In this document: piece after piece, positions 62,875 through 64,000 of the stretch
Layout of the letters: every line of letters starts with the position of its first letter
Position numbering within the stretch: position 1 is the stretch's first letter
Assembly: GCA_002483425.1 (NCBI GenBank)
Contig: DLHW01000071.1
Span: 25,769 to 89,768 of the forward strand
Source of the DNA: Methylococcaceae bacterium UBA7658
Lineage (GTDB): Bacteria; Pseudomonadota; Gammaproteobacteria; Methylococcales; Methylomonadaceae
Reading direction: 5' to 3'
DNA length: 64,000 nt
Position numbers and translations under genes: made by a program
The notes under the pieces: model-generated
Seen by the model: only the letters and a program-made list of their open reading frames with translations
Told to the model about the DNA's origin: nothing
The model's database searches: none

Positions 62875-63501
62875 ATGAATATCGATCATGCTACTTTTTT
62901 TAACGGCTACCGTGCTGCATTCGGCAAAATTAAACAAGACACGGTTACCGGTATCGAATTACTGGGACGGCAAATGGAAACCGATCCTGAAATCAAGGAT
63001 CTACGTTGGGCCGCTTACATGCTAGCGACCGTAAAACACGAATGCGCAGACCGTTGGCGTCCCATTTCCGAATTCGGGAAGAAAAATTATTTCGACAAAT
63101 ACGAGCCGTGGACAGCCATTGGAAAAAATTTGGGTAACACCGTAAAAGGCGATGGCTGGAAATATCGCGGACGCGGCTATGTTCAGATCACGGGCCGCGC
63201 CAATTATGGCAAATTAAGCAAAGCTTTGAACTTACCGCATGAACAAAACCTGATCGATAATCCCGATAATGCGCTTATTCCTGCGATTGCTTATCGAATC
63301 ATGTCCTACGGAATGCGGTGCGGTATTTTTACGAGTAAAAAACTGGAAGACTACATAGCGGGCGATCATTGTGATTACAAACAAGCACGCAAAATAATCA
63401 ACGGTTTAGATCAGTGGGAACGAATCCTAGGCTATGCCCAAAAATTTGAAAAAATCCTAAAAGTTTGTGTCGCCGAGGTAAAAGCCAAGCAGCCGTCTTA
63501 A
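62875..63501 (+). CDS. GH19-like (chitinase/endolysin type) glycosidase
   Basis: From ATG 62875 (GGAG 6 bp upstream) the 208-residue protein has a lysozyme-like helical fold of the GH19/phage lysin type. MLATVKHECADRWRPISE holds the likely catalytic glutamate, and DGWKYRGRGYVQITGRANYGKLSKAL is the signature for binding and second carboxylate. LIDNPDNALIPAIAYRIMSYGM follows. No signal peptide, and no holin or other phage gene lies close by, so release would need another route, or it is a stray prophage gene. Substrate (peptidoglycan or chitin) cannot be told. Confidence 0.85.
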   Translation: MNIDHATFFNGYRAAFGKIKQDTVTGIELLGRQMETDPEIKDLRWAAYMLATVKHECADRWRPISEFGKKNYFDKYEPWTAIGKNLGNTVKGDGWKYRGRGYVQITGRANYGKLSKALNLPHEQNLIDNPDNALIPAIAYRIMSYGMRCGIFTSKKLEDYIAGDHCDYKQARKIINGLDQWERILGYAQKFEKILKVCVAEVKAKQPS

Positions 63502-63755
63502 GCTTACCGGTAAAACATTGAAGGAGTAGAGGAAACAAAACGTAGCGGTGTTATTACGACGACTCCCGTGTAGCCGTAAAGCCGTGGGCTATAACGGCGT
63601 TGTGGCGCGAGCCAAAGCAAAGTCAAAATGCGAGCGTTCAGACAATACGCAGGTTCAAGGCGAGGAGCATGGCCTAGCTTTTGTTCTTCGTCTTTAAACG
63701 CAGCAGGACGAACGCAGGCAACCGAAGACAAATACGATCAGGCTATTATTGATCT
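63502..63755. other. Non-coding stretch with possible repeat
   Basis: No gene is supported. The stretch 63570-63620 has internal complementary words (GCCGT with ACGGC, GCCCAC-type) and reads, on the minus strand, like fragments often translated into short spurious proteins near interspersed repeats. Copy number elsewhere cannot be judged from this window. Confidence 0.35.
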
Positions 63756-64000
63756 TTACCTTGCATTATTAAGTTCATTCGAAAGCAAAGCATATATTTT
63801 CTTTGTGGCGCCACGATTAGTCAGTAAGAAACGCTTACCGTTCTCCGTTAAGGATCGACGACGATTACTATCAAAATATAACAACCGGATAGTGTGCTCC
63901 AGGGCAATTCTATCGTTGCATTGAAAAGCGGCATCGGCAGCCAGCACTTTAACGGCAATATCCTTAAAATTGGTCATATAAGTACCGAACAACACAGGAA
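63756..64000 (-). CDS. waaA: 3-deoxy-D-manno-octulosonic acid transferase KdtA, C-terminal part
   Basis: The minus strand is open from the window edge (64000) to a stop at 63756. It reads PVLFGTYMTNFKDIAVKVL followed by AADAAFQCNDRIALEHTIRLL, GKRFLLTNRGATKKIYALL. The PVLFG-x-MTNF motif and the closing N-RGA segment are diagnostic of the C-terminal domain of KdtA, which adds Kdo to lipid A precursor at the inner membrane. Only the last 80 or so residues are in the window; the N-terminus lies to the right. Supports a Gram-negative host. Confidence 0.88.
   Translation of the reverse strand, partial: PVLFGTYMTNFKDIAVKVLAADAAFQCNDRIALEHTIRLLYFDSNRRRSLTENGKRFLLTNRGATKKIYALLSNELNNAR

Noticed and set aside
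62875..63501. Prophage region around the GH19-like lysin
   Set aside because: No integrase, terminase, capsid or holin gene is in the neighbourhood.

Overview
The window reads as chromosomal DNA of a Gram-negative gammaproteobacterium. Supporting signs are the order nrdR-ribD-ribE-ribBX-ribH-nusB-thiL-pgpA, a four-subunit succinate dehydrogenase, aceE-type pyruvate dehydrogenase, many lipobox lipoproteins, a TonB-dependent receptor and a KdtA fragment. The codon style and moderate GC, the dihydroxyacetone kinase and the mix of RTX and exopolymer proteins would fit a gammaproteobacterial methanotroph (Methylococcales). That placement is inference: no methane oxidation gene lies in the window.

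Layout. 1-1.9 kb: dhaK (cut by the window edge) and a NagD-type HAD phosphatase, minus strand. 2.4-4.6 kb: an RTX protein built from five 112-113 residue repeats. 5.3-9.0 kb: dnaB, alr and a RecF/SMC-like ATPase. 9.2-9.9 kb: a small gene and a frameshifted DUF2335 gene. 10.2-21.7 kb: surface and secreted functions (M60-like metallopeptidase, DUF4010 membrane protein, ExeM/NucH-like nuclease with RTX tail, two lipoproteins). 21.8-23.6 kb: DCC oxidoreductase, small membrane protein and SDR. 23.8-27.2 kb: sdhCDAB. 27.5-28.8 kb: a candidate sRNA unit, a truncated beta-propeller and a 39-residue membrane peptide. 29.3-34.8 kb: aceE-aceF-lpd. 35.0-37.7 kb: a GH17-GT2 fusion. 38-41.1 kb: a two-gene peptide ABC transporter remnant. 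41.2-46.5 kb: fabI, an NlpE-like protein, a double methyltransferase and a YheS-type ABC-F protein. 46.9-54.3 kb: the riboflavin operon. 54.4-61.5 kb: TonB receptor, YfiR-like protein, hybrid kinase and GGDEF-EAL response regulator. 62.1-64 kb: a DUF1176-like lipoprotein, a GH19-like lysin and the C-terminus of KdtA.

Functional links. The two large central carbon operons (sdhCDAB and aceEF-lpd) face apart across about 2.1 kb and share a 17/18 sequence at their 5' ends. The 54-61 kb minus-strand operon looks like one envelope-to-c-di-GMP signalling line. The riboflavin operon is conserved in order but holds four separate intrusions: a palindromic repeat read in frame inside ribD, an AT-rich four-TM gene, a Cys-rich 97-residue gene, and a decayed RelE-type toxin before thiL.

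Several genes carry single-base disruptions (the DUF2335 gene, the small membrane gene beside the DCC gene, the RelE remnant). These may be true decay or sequence errors, and the two cannot be separated from sequence alone. I did not find a convincing new defence or mobile system. The best leads are the sRNA candidate, the in-frame repeat in ribD and the repeat architecture of the RTX protein.
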